Positions 1 through 5,719 are shown, counted from the stretch's first letter. The stretch is DNA of 7,315 nucleotides from Krumholzibacterium sp965370495 (GCA_965370495.1 CBDUUV010000113.1:1-7315); one strand, 5' to 3'. Translations and numbers: made by a program. Notes: a model not told the origin generated them from the letters alone.

Positions 1-263
1 TTTTTTAGAATCTCATTTTCCATCTGCAGCATCTTCACTTTCTTGCGAAGATCGTACAGCTCCTGCTGCTCGGGTTTCATGTGGCCCTTGCCTGGGAATG
101 CATGGGCCGGATCTTTTGTCAGTTGTCTCTTCCACAGACCAAGAGTATTTGGATGAAGACCCAGATCTTTGGCTACCTCGACAATACTGTTACCCTCTTT
201 TGTTACAAGGTTTACAGCCTCTATCTTGAATTCCCGGCTGAACCTTCTACGTTTCCTCTTCAT
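1..263 (-). CDS. IS3-family transposase OrfA (partial, 3' end beyond window)
   Basis: The 87 visible residues start MKRKRRRFSREFKIEAVNLV and form the DNA-binding OrfA subunit of an IS3-family transposase, which recognises the element ends. An N-terminal basic patch (residues 2-10) is followed by a helix-turn-helix at about 21-47 (SIVEVAKDLGLHPNTLGLWK). A linker with HAFPGKG comes next, then an alpha-helical leucine-zipper-like segment (about 64-87, ending MENEILK) used for oligomerisation. The ATG at 263 has GGAGGTG ending 4 nt upstream, which fixes the start. The frame leaves the window in a run of six A's after ILK. In this family that is the site of the programmed -1 frameshift that produces the OrfAB transposase. 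Family assignment is firm; the subgroup is not determined. Confidence 0.9.
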   Translation of the reverse strand, partial: MKRKRRRFSREFKIEAVNLVTKEGNSIVEVAKDLGLHPNTLGLWKRQLTKDPAHAFPGKGHMKPEQQELYDLRKKVKMLQMENEILK

Positions 264-267
264 TCAA

Positions 268-274
268 CACCTCC
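268..274 (-). promoter_or_regulatory. Ribosome binding site of orfA
   Basis: The minus strand reads GGAGGTG, a near-complete Shine-Dalgarno sequence, 4 nt before the ATG at 263. It decides the orfA start and argues against any plus-strand gene in this stretch. Confidence 0.75.
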
Positions 275-302
275 AGCGTGTTATTCTAACACAACTTTTC
301 GA

Positions 303-310
303 GGTGTCCA
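303..310 (-). repeat. Probable terminal inverted repeat tip of the IS3-family element
   Basis: Read outward-in on the minus strand the sequence is TGGACACC, a TG-starting end 40 nt upstream of the orfA ribosome site region. IS3-family ends generally start with TG and lie 40-100 nt before orfA. The partner repeat is outside the window, so the repeat has not been matched. Confidence 0.5.
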
Positions 311-502
311 TCAATTCGAGGGAGCTTCAATCGAACATTATCAGGGTTTGTATGTTTTTTCAATGTTTTGTTCCATTCTATCGAAGAATCGGTATAAAAA
401 TTTCCGCTCCAGGCTGCGCCGGGATGATTTTTTGGTCTTTTTACAGGCGAAACCCCGAATAATCTGGAAATATCAGCCTGCTTGATTGTAGAATCGACAG
501 GA

Positions 503-1630
503 ATGAAACACAGGATATTGCATATAGTATACTCCCTGTATCACGGCGGCGCGGAACATCTCATATATACGCTGCTCCGATGTGGAGACCTCGACAGTTT
601 CGAGCACCGGGTAATTGTTCTTGCGTCGGGCGGTGAACTCGCCGAGGAGATGGAGAAGGCGGGCGCCAAGGTTATTTTCCTGAATAAAAAGCTCGGGGCC
701 GATCCCGCGTTATTACCGCGGCTTATCTCTCTGATCAAGCGGAACGAGCCGGATATCCTTCATCTTCACAACTCTTCGGCAGGATTCTGGGGAACTCTTT
801 CATCCTTTTTCACTGGCAGCGGTATACCGATTGTCCGCACCGAACACAACCCATGGCTTCCCGGGAATCTCCCTGCCATCTACAGGTGGAGCTACCCGCT
901 GCAGGCGAAAAGGGCGGCAAGGATCATTACCGTCTCCAGGCATGCACTGGGGACATTTACAGACAGGTTCCCCTCCCTGAAAAACCGCTTCACAAGTGTT
1001 CTGAACGGAATAGACCTTGGCCCGTTCAGAGAACTCGAGCCGATGGAAAAGTGCAGGAAATGGTTCGGCCTGCCAAAAGCCGTCCCCGTGATCGGCACGA
1101 TCGGACGCTTCGTTCCCGTAAAAAACCACACGATGCTGATCGAGGCGTTCAAACAGGTCAGGGGATCGTTTCCCGAAGCACACCTGGCGATCCTCGGGCA
1201 TGGTGAAATGGAATCGAAACTGCGTTCTTTCGCCGCTGACATCGGGATAGGCTCATCCGTATCGATCCTTCCTGCTACGCCTGCCATAAACAAGTTTTTG
1301 CAAGCCCTCGATATTTTCGTCTTGTCTTCCCGTTCGGAGGGGCTTCCCCTGACCCTTCTGGAAGCTATGGCCTGCGGCCTTCCTGTCGTGGCGACTTCCG
1401 TAGGCGGTATTCCTGAAGTTATCGATGACGGTGACGACGGATACCTTGTCTCTCCCGGATCATCCATTGATCTTGCAGAACGGATTTCTCAGCTGCTGGG
1501 TTCGCCGGAGGCCGCCATTTCCATGGGTATCAGGGGACGCGAAAAGATCTTCAGGCAGTTTAGCGCCGAAAAATTCATCGGACAGATCGAATCGATTTAC
1601 CTGGAAACAATTTTTCAGGCAGCCCGCTGA
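503..1630 (+). CDS. GT4-family glycosyltransferase
   Basis: Predicted cytoplasmic or membrane-associated retaining GT-B glycosyltransferase of family GT4, moving a sugar from an activated donor to an acceptor in glycan, exopolysaccharide or glycolipid synthesis. The 375-residue length is normal. The N-terminal acceptor domain (1 to about 190) holds the GGAEH loop (15-19) and HLHN (87-90). The C-terminal donor domain begins near 195 with GTIGRFVPVKNH and carries the EX7E signature, E279 and E287, inside SEGLPLTLLEAMACG. It ends with the usual GGIPEVI and DGYLV segments (301-315). I chose the ATG at 503, where MKHRILHIVYSLYHGGAE starts like other GT4 enzymes. A TTG at 482 in frame would add 7 residues. 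Neither start has a well-spaced ribosome site. Donor and acceptor cannot be read from the sequence. The reductase gene follows after 43 nt and is probably co-transcribed. Confidence 0.9.
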   Translation: MKHRILHIVYSLYHGGAEHLIYTLLRCGDLDSFEHRVIVLASGGELAEEMEKAGAKVIFLNKKLGADPALLPRLISLIKRNEPDILHLHNSSAGFWGTLSSFFTGSGIPIVRTEHNPWLPGNLPAIYRWSYPLQAKRAARIITVSRHALGTFTDRFPSLKNRFTSVLNGIDLGPFRELEPMEKCRKWFGLPKAVPVIGTIGRFVPVKNHTMLIEAFKQVRGSFPEAHLAILGHGEMESKLRSFAADIGIGSSVSILPATPAINKFLQALDIFVLSSRSEGLPLTLLEAMACGLPVVATSVGGIPEVIDDGDDGYLVSPGSSIDLAERISQLLGSPEAAISMGIRGREKIFRQFSAEKFIGQIESIYLETIFQAAR

Positions 1631-1673
1631 TCGCTCTGGAAATTCTCGACAGAATCCATTATCCTTCCACATC

Positions 1674-2681
1674 ATGATCATCAGAAGACTGGGAAAAACA
1701 GATATGAAAGTCTCGGCAGTCGGCTTCGGGGGTATTCCTCTCCAGGGACTTTCTTCAAGTGAAGCCGAGAGAGTTCTTCTTCACGCGGTCGACAGCGGGA
1801 TCGATTTCTTCGATTCTGCCCGGGGATATACAGACAGCGAAGAAAAGATGGGCAGGAGCCTGGAAAAACACCGCGACACCATCTTCCTTGCAACCAAGGC
1901 AATGGCCCGTGATGCCGCCGGGATGAAGCGCGAACTCGAGGCAAGCCTCCGCAACTTCCGTACCGGCATGATCGATCTGTACCAGTGCCACGCCGTTGGA
2001 AATGATAAGCAGCTCGAAAGGGTCCTCGGCCCGGGAGGCGCATGGGAAACCCTCTCCAGGGCCCGTGAAGAAGGAAAAGTACGGTGGATCGGAATAACCG
2101 GCCATTCGAAGGATATCCTGCTCAAGGCAGTAAAGACCGGCAGGTTCGACACTGTGCAGTTTCCATTCAACCCCATAGAAACAGAATGGGCGGAAGGAGT
2201 CATTCCCGCGGCCTCCGAACGCGGTGTCGGCACAATCGGTATGAAACCTGTCGCGGGAGGCGCGATAAGGAAAGTCGCCCTCTCTATCCGTTATACCCTC
2301 ACAAGGGGTATCGATGTATCCATCCCCGGAATGGATTCCATCTCCCAGATCGACGAGAACTGTTCCGCGGCTGAAAACCTGCAGCCCCTTTCAGAAAGCG
2401 AGCTTGATGAACTCTCCAGGGAAAAGGAATTCTGGGGAGAGGCATTCTGCCGACGCTGCGGATATTGCATGCCCTGCCCCAACGGGCTCAACATCCCGTT
2501 CCTGCTGCTCATCGAGGCATACTACACAAGATACGGTTTGAAGGACTGGGCCCTGTCGCGCCTCGGCGGTCTTTCGCATTCATACAATGACTGCGTCGCG
2601 TGCGGCGAGTGCCTCGATAAATGCCCCTACCATCTCCCGATCCCTGAACTTATGGAAAAAGCCGCTGAAATCGTTCTGTGA
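1674..2681 (+). CDS. Aldo/keto reductase with two C-terminal 4Fe-4S motifs (COG1453 type)
   Basis: 335-residue protein combining an NAD(P)H-dependent aldo/keto reductase barrel with a ferredoxin-like tail. The start MIIRRLGKTDMKVSAVGFGG is typical for the family. The catalytic tetrad appears intact as D47 (FFDSARGY), Y52, K75 (ATKA) and H106 (QCH). The tail carries C259-x2-C262-x2-C265-x2-C268-P and C307-x2-C310-x2-C313-x3-C317-P, enough cysteines for two 4Fe-4S clusters. No signal peptide is present, so it is likely cytoplasmic. The physiological substrate is unknown; iron-sulfur aldo/keto reductases of this group are common in anaerobes and may exchange electrons with ferredoxin (inference). 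The ATG at 1674 has no recognisable Shine-Dalgarno, which suits translational coupling to the glycosyltransferase 43 nt upstream. An open frame from 1425 is only read-through within that upstream gene. Confidence 0.92.
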   Translation: MIIRRLGKTDMKVSAVGFGGIPLQGLSSSEAERVLLHAVDSGIDFFDSARGYTDSEEKMGRSLEKHRDTIFLATKAMARDAAGMKRELEASLRNFRTGMIDLYQCHAVGNDKQLERVLGPGGAWETLSRAREEGKVRWIGITGHSKDILLKAVKTGRFDTVQFPFNPIETEWAEGVIPAASERGVGTIGMKPVAGGAIRKVALSIRYTLTRGIDVSIPGMDSISQIDENCSAAENLQPLSESELDELSREKEFWGEAFCRRCGYCMPCPNGLNIPFLLLIEAYYTRYGLKDWALSRLGGLSHSYNDCVACGECLDKCPYHLPIPELMEKAAEIVL

Positions 2682-2693
2682 TATATAAAGATG

Positions 2694-2721
2694 TTGACAG
2701 TATCAGGCGGGCTGACATAAA
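2694..2721 (+). promoter_or_regulatory. Predicted sigma70-type promoter for the cysteine-rich secreted protein
   Basis: A perfect -35 box TTGACA (2694-2699) is followed after 16 nt by CATAAA (2716-2721), which matches four of six -10 positions. A start site near 2728 would give a leader of about 50 nt. A short inverted repeat, GCTGA (2711-2715) and TCAGC (2724-2728), flanks the -10 region. It indicates that the next gene can be transcribed independently of the reductase. Confidence 0.45.
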
Positions 2722-2733
2722 AATCAGCTTATT

Positions 2734-2752
2734 AACCACCATCATGGTTGTT
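2734..2752 (+). repeat. Inverted repeat in the leader of the cysteine-rich secreted protein gene
   Basis: AACCACCAT (2734-2742) and ATGGTTGTT (2744-2752) are inverted copies with one mismatch and a single central base. The site lies between the predicted promoter and the ribosome site, so it could form an RNA stem or act as a dyad protein-binding site. Neither role is shown. Confidence 0.4.
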
Positions 2753-2763
2753 ATTAATCCAGT

Positions 2764-2770
2764 GGGAGGG
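2764..2770 (+). promoter_or_regulatory. Ribosome binding site deciding the start at 2777
   Basis: GGGAGGG lies 6 nt before the ATG at 2777. It supports that start over the longer open frame beginning at 2678, which would bury the signal peptide behind 33 residues. Confidence 0.7.
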
Positions 2771-2776
2771 ACCAGG

Positions 2777-3361
2777 ATGAAGAATTGCTTGCTTCTGTTT
2801 GCCATATTGCTGGCCATCTCGCCGGCAGCCTTTGCACAGGGACCACCTGTCGGATATATCGGCCTTTTCTCCGACTCGGGCCATACGAGCTGGTGTGCCA
2901 CCGGCACGCTCCCGTACTACGCAGTGACGATGTACATCTTCTGCCTGCCGAGTGAGAACGGCCAGATGTGCGCGGAGTTCGCGGTTGATTACTCAACCGA
3001 CCCCGGTATTATTAAAACCAGTCCTACTGAAAACTCGCATATTTCTGTCGCGCTCGGAGCCCTTGATTCCGGCATGAGTGTATGTTTCACGGAATGTCAG
3101 ACCGACTGGCACTGGCCGTTCAGCCAGAATCTGTTTATCAATACTGCGGAGAAAGTCGAGATCCGGATCATCGGTCATCCGAACGTCGGCGACGACCCGA
3201 CATACCAGTTCGCCAATTGCCTGGAAGATTACCCTCTGGAACCCTGCATAATCTATACGAGCCTCTTCATCAACTCGACAGACGGTGTCGATCCCGAGTG
3301 CATGACAATGGGAACAGGCCCGGCAAACTGGGGTGCTATCAAAAGCCTTTATAACGAATAG
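2777..3361 (+). CDS. Secreted cysteine-rich protein of unknown function
   Basis: 194-residue exported protein that I cannot assign to a named family. Residues 1-21 form a clear Sec signal peptide (MKNCLLLFAILLAISPAAFA, likely cleaved after the AFA motif). The mature part has eight cysteines (40, 56, 65, 103, 107, 148, 157, 175), an even number that suggests disulfides in an oxidising compartment. It is rich in aromatic and beta-favouring segments such as YAVTMYIFCLP and ISVALG. Residues 103-114 form a compact CFTECQTDWHWP motif. No transmembrane segment, lipobox or catalytic motif is visible. It has its own promoter candidate and a good ribosome site, so it is probably a separate transcription unit. 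I recall similar proteins in uncultured FCB-related genomes, without a function. Its last 13 bp overlap the convergent gene at 3349-4278. Confidence 0.8.
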   Translation: MKNCLLLFAILLAISPAAFAQGPPVGYIGLFSDSGHTSWCATGTLPYYAVTMYIFCLPSENGQMCAEFAVDYSTDPGIIKTSPTENSHISVALGALDSGMSVCFTECQTDWHWPFSQNLFINTAEKVEIRIIGHPNVGDDPTYQFANCLEDYPLEPCIIYTSLFINSTDGVDPECMTMGTGPANWGAIKSLYNE

Positions 3362-4278
3362 TACAGGCCGGACGATATGATCGTACCCAGGATTTCCAGG
3401 CTCAATTCGTCCGCTACCCGGGGGTCATCGCCGAATCCTGAAATGATCCCCACACATCTACCATACCAAAAGGCAACTACCCTTCCGCGATAGGGCGCGT
3501 CACCGGCGGCGGTCAGGCAGGTTTTTTCTTCTACTTCCATCTCTTTCGGCTCGGCTCCGATCTGCCCGGCGTACCAGTCAAAAAGTTCTCTGCCGGATTC
3601 ATTCTTTTCGAGACTGAAGATATACAACTTGCCCAAAACACCGCCTCTGTCATATTCAGCCACAAAGGCCGGGGGAAGCTTACTGCTTCCCAGAACGCCC
3701 TTTGTAATATATGTTATGCTCTTCTCTACCAACCCGTCCGCTTTGAAAAGTTCTATCTCTCCGGGAATACTGCCAGCTGCTTTGATCTTTCCCTCTACTA
3801 CCCTGGCGAACCTTTTTATCACCGCGGCCGTCTCAGGCCCTTCCTCGCCAGCATATATCCTTACATAGTACCTGCCCTTCCAGAAATGAAGTGTATACTC
3901 ATCTCCGAAAGCTTCGTTGCCGATCTCGAAATAATCTCCGCCATGGGTTCTGTGCAGCGAGTAGATGCCGAACGCGTTCAATGGTGCCGAGTGCATATAT
4001 ATCTCGACCTTGATCTCTTGCCCCTTTCCATCCAGGTAATACCTGGCCACAACCCGCTCGAACCCGTACATCAGAAAACTCTCTGCCGATCCGTTAATAT
4101 ATTCCCACAGGTCGGCGGCCTCATAGGAAATCATCTCTCCATCTTTTTCCCATCCATCGAGATCATTTCCGGCCGGCAGCAGTTCTTCTACCGGTTTCTC
4201 TCCTGAAGCAGAAGCCACCGCCTGAATCGAGACGGCCAGAACAAACATCAGCATCGTACCCTTTAATCCGTTTTTCAT
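3349..4278 (-). CDS. Secreted DUF6599-like protein
   Basis: 309-residue protein with a Sec signal peptide (hydrophobic core about residues 8-22, likely cleavage after ASA near 25) and no lipobox or later membrane segment, so it is probably periplasmic or secreted. The mature part resembles the DUF6599 group. A LWEYINGSAESFLMYGFERV block (58-77) is followed by a YYLDGKGQEIKVEIYMHS strand pair (80-97) and NAFGIYSLHRT (101-111), a pattern I associate with that family. A second similar half starts about residue 190. Its biochemical role is unknown. The ATG at 4278 is preceded by GGGAGAG with 6-nt spacing. A G-rich leader and a TATAAT box lie upstream. The gene runs tail-to-tail with the cysteine-rich protein gene and overlaps it by 13 bp. 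The family name is from memory and of moderate certainty. Confidence 0.8.
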   Translation of the reverse strand: MKNGLKGTMLMFVLAVSIQAVASASGEKPVEELLPAGNDLDGWEKDGEMISYEAADLWEYINGSAESFLMYGFERVVARYYLDGKGQEIKVEIYMHSAPLNAFGIYSLHRTHGGDYFEIGNEAFGDEYTLHFWKGRYYVRIYAGEEGPETAAVIKRFARVVEGKIKAAGSIPGEIELFKADGLVEKSITYITKGVLGSSKLPPAFVAEYDRGGVLGKLYIFSLEKNESGRELFDWYAGQIGAEPKEMEVEEKTCLTAAGDAPYRGRVVAFWYGRCVGIISGFGDDPRVADELSLEILGTIISSGLYYSL

Positions 4279-4284
4279 TATTTT

Positions 4285-4291
4285 CTCTCCC
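4285..4291 (-). promoter_or_regulatory. Ribosome binding site of the DUF6599-like gene
   Basis: The minus strand reads GGGAGAG ending 6 nt before the ATG at 4278, a good Shine-Dalgarno sequence that confirms the start in front of the signal peptide. Confidence 0.65.
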
Positions 4292-4317
4292 GGCGATCAA
4301 GCGGCAAACACCTTTCA

Positions 4318-4347
4318 CCCCCCCTCTCCATCCACCACGCCACACTT
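4318..4347 (-). promoter_or_regulatory. G-rich leader with possible two-tier G-quadruplex
   Basis: On the minus (sense) strand this part of the 5' leader reads as a succession of G runs: GTGTGGCGTGG, then GGTGGATGGAGAGGGGGGG ending in seven G's (4318-4324). Four GG tracts separated by 1-3 nt fit a two-tetrad quadruplex in DNA or RNA. It lies between the TATAAT box and the ribosome site. The composition is seen directly; a regulatory role is speculation. Confidence 0.3.
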
Positions 4348-4366
4348 CCAAAAAACACCACTTCTG

Positions 4367-4372
4367 ATTATA
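4367..4372 (-). promoter_or_regulatory. Predicted -10 box for the DUF6599-like gene
   Basis: The minus strand has a perfect TATAAT. The best -35 candidate is TTGACG with a 20-nt spacer, longer than the usual 16-18, so the promoter may be weak, activator dependent or wrong. A start near 4360 gives a leader of about 80 nt containing the G-rich stretch. Confidence 0.4.
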
Positions 4373-4480
4373 CTGCGCAAGACTTCTTTCTGCGTCAAAA
4401 ATCTTTTTGCTTCAAGAATCCTTTCCTCTTTTCTCCTCGAATTCGAACTGTTCTTATCTGTAGTCTTTGCTCGCGTGGCG

Positions 4481-4489
4481 TGTTATATT
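4481..4489 (+). promoter_or_regulatory. Predicted extended -10 promoter of the thioredoxin-like gene
   Basis: TGTTATATT fits an extended -10 element (TGn followed by TATATT, five of six matches). No good -35 box is present, which extended -10 promoters can tolerate. A start near 4496 would put the RNA 5' end just before the AAAGGA ribosome site and after the in-frame TTG at 4467, favouring the ATG at 4512 as the start. Confidence 0.4.
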
Positions 4490-4497
4490 CGGAAAAG

Positions 4498-4503
4498 AAA
4501 GGA
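4498..4503 (+). promoter_or_regulatory. Ribosome binding site deciding the start at 4512
   Basis: AAAGGA lies 8 nt before the ATG at 4512. It supports this start over an in-frame TTG at 4467, which would add 15 residues unlike the family. Confidence 0.55.
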
Positions 4504-4511
4504 CTTGTGCG

Positions 4512-4874
4512 ATGGGATTTTTAAAAAGATTGCTGGGACTTGAAGTAATACCGGGAGAACCGGTTTCCCTGCCTTCGTACAAGAATTTTGAAGAAGCGAT
4601 AAACGGCGACTCCCCCGGACTGATATATTTTTTCCATCTCTGGTGTTCATCCTGCCAGGTAATGGGAGGGTTATTGAACGAGATAGGGCCCGAATATGTC
4701 GGAAAGGTGAATTTCTTCAAGCTCGATATACACAAAGTCCCGAAAGTCGCTGCCAAACTGAAGATCTCTGGCGTTCCGACGCTGATCATATTCAAAAAAG
4801 GCAACCCTGTCGACCGGCACACGGGCCTTATGCCGATCGATCTGTTGAAGGAATGGATTGATTCGCACCTGTAA
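4512..4874 (+). CDS. Thioredoxin-like protein with WCSSC active site
   Basis: 120-residue single-domain thioredoxin-fold protein, likely a cytoplasmic thiol-disulfide oxidoreductase. The fold elements are in order: a short amphipathic N-terminus (MGFLKRLLGL), strand LIYFFHLW (37-44), the redox motif W44-C45-S-S-C48, strand VNFFKLDIHKVPKVAAKLKI (66-85), and GVPTLIIFKKG with the cis-proline P89. The C-terminal helix follows (LLKEWIDSHL). Classical thioredoxin has WCGPC; the SS dipeptide should alter the redox potential but keeps both cysteines. No signal peptide or lipobox is seen, and the length is close to that of ordinary thioredoxin (about 105-110) with a short N-terminal extension. It is the first gene of a plus-strand run with an outer-membrane protein gene 94 nt downstream. 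The reductase partner and substrates are not identifiable here. Confidence 0.85.
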   Translation: MGFLKRLLGLEVIPGEPVSLPSYKNFEEAINGDSPGLIYFFHLWCSSCQVMGGLLNEIGPEYVGKVNFFKLDIHKVPKVAAKLKISGVPTLIIFKKGNPVDRHTGLMPIDLLKEWIDSHL

Positions 4875-4957
4875 CCCGGCAGTGTGAGACAGGCAGGCCC
4901 TGGCATATGTAACATTACCAGCCCGGCGAAACAAGGTCTTCATGGATGCCCCTGATT

Positions 4958-4964
4958 AGAGGTG
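4958..4964 (+). promoter_or_regulatory. Ribosome binding site for a GTG start
   Basis: AGAGGTG precedes the GTG at 4969 by 4 nt (6-7 nt from the GAGG core). The signal peptide begins directly after this GTG and there is no suitable ATG nearby, so the site decides the start. The core lies in a possible small hairpin (4948-4965). Confidence 0.55.
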
Positions 4965-4968
4965 CCCG

Positions 4969-5664
4969 GTGAAAAAAGGAACTGCTGCTGTTGCTCTTTT
5001 TCTTGTTTCAATACTGTTGAGCCATCCATCTGAAGCAGGGGAGAGCAAATATTTTTTCCGGTTCGCTGCCGGAACCAGCCTGCCTTTCATAAAAAATCTT
5101 TCCGACGAACTTGCCCTGCAGGGACAGAACAGCGTCAGCCCGGGTTACAGCGTCGGGGTATCACTCGGAAGAGCCTTCATGAACAATAGCTGGTCTCTCG
5201 AGGGGCACATCAGCATCTCGCGTTACCCGATTTTTCATTATGAAAACAACTTTCCGGAAGATAACGATGCCTTTCAGGAATTTGAGGGACGGCTTCTGCA
5301 TTACGGATATTTCGTGATATTAAAAAAATGCTTCAGGCCCGGAAAAGACAAACTCGTTCCGTACGCCGGGATAGGGGCAGGTTACGGAAAACTTGATCTT
5401 TCCTCGGGGGGCGGAAAGATCGATGCTCCGGAAATACAGGTTCTGCTTCAACTGGAACACAGGGTAGGAAGCCATGTCTGTATTCTCGCTGAGTGCATAT
5501 GGACCCCCCTGATAAGCGAGGAACAATACAGTTCGCCTTTCCTTGTCGAGAATGACTACGATTATATTGCAGGCAGCAACGGGCAACCTCTCGATGACGG
5601 ATTTTCATCAGTTGACTTCAGGCTGGGCGTGAAGGTATGGCTCAAACCCCCGAAGAATTTTTGA
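4969..5664 (+). CDS. Predicted outer-membrane beta-barrel protein
   Basis: 231-residue protein starting at GTG. Residues 1-23 are a Sec signal peptide (MKKGTAAVALFLVSILLSHPSEA). The mature chain alternates polar and hydrophobic residues in beta-strand lengths: FFRFAAGTSLPF, GYSVGVSLGRAF, SWSLEGHISISRYPIF, LLHYGYFVILKKCF, LVPYAGIGAGYGKLDL, EIQVLLQLEHRV, VCILAECIWTP and VDFRLGVKVWL. These fit a small barrel of about eight strands. PYAGIGAGYG (131-140) is typical of OmpA/OMP_b-brl-like barrels, and the chain ends in Phe, as expected for the BAM-recognised C-terminal signal, although the last strand is followed by a short PPKNF tail. Inferred location is the outer membrane; ligand and function are unknown. 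The lipoprotein gene follows after 55 nt. Confidence 0.8.
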   Translation: MKKGTAAVALFLVSILLSHPSEAGESKYFFRFAAGTSLPFIKNLSDELALQGQNSVSPGYSVGVSLGRAFMNNSWSLEGHISISRYPIFHYENNFPEDNDAFQEFEGRLLHYGYFVILKKCFRPGKDKLVPYAGIGAGYGKLDLSSGGGKIDAPEIQVLLQLEHRVGSHVCILAECIWTPLISEEQYSSPFLVENDYDYIAGSNGQPLDDGFSSVDFRLGVKVWLKPPKNF

Positions 5665-5707
5665 ACCTTTGTACTTTGCCACGGTTCCTCTCGAAACATA
5701 TCAAACA

Positions 5708-5713
5708 GGGAGA
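5708..5713 (+). promoter_or_regulatory. Ribosome binding site deciding the start at 5720
   Basis: GGGAGA lies 6 nt before the ATG at 5720. It places the lipoprotein signal sequence at the extreme N-terminus and rejects the in-frame upstream ATG at 5669, which has no ribosome site. Confidence 0.65.
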
Positions 5714-5719
5714 AAATTA

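Larger units (their letters stand above)
1..310 (-). mobile_element. IS3-family insertion sequence, 5' end only (cut by the window edge)
   Basis: This is the upstream end of an IS3-family element transcribed leftward. It contains the orfA reading frame (1-263) with a strong ribosome binding site. The outer boundary is placed near 310 because the minus strand there starts with TGGACACCTCGAAAAG, a TG-starting end of the kind seen on many IS3-family elements, and because non-coding sequence of different character follows. The other end, orfB with the DDE catalytic domain, and any target-site duplication lie outside the window, so the boundary is an inference and not a confirmed terminus. Confidence 0.75.

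Noticed and set aside
368..398. TTGTTC plus TATAAA as a promoter for the glycosyltransferase
   Set aside because: The spacer is 19 nt, the -35 match is poor and there is no extended -10, so it is mentioned only as a weak candidate.
410..480. Inverted copies CAGGCTG (410-416) and CAGCCTG (474-480) upstream of the glycosyltransferase
   Set aside because: Seven bases with a 57-nt gap and no further matching flanks are expected by chance in a window of this size.
81..485. Plus-strand open frame of 134 codons across the IS end
   Set aside because: It runs antisense to orfA, which has clear IS3-family homology and a strong ribosome site, and it then crosses the element boundary. Its protein has no recognisable pattern.
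892..1467. Minus-strand open frame of 191 codons inside the glycosyltransferase
   Set aside because: It is antisense to a gene with intact GT4 motifs, its translation looks like a low-complexity shadow, and it has no ribosome site of note.
1425..1673. N-terminal extension of the aldo/keto reductase back to 1425
   Set aside because: The added 83 residues overlap the glycosyltransferase in another frame and are unlike the family, which begins at MIIRRLGKTDMKVSAVGFGG.
2678..2776. Longer start for the cysteine-rich secreted protein at 2678
   Set aside because: It would put 33 residues ahead of a perfect signal peptide, and the ATG at 2777 has a strong ribosome site.
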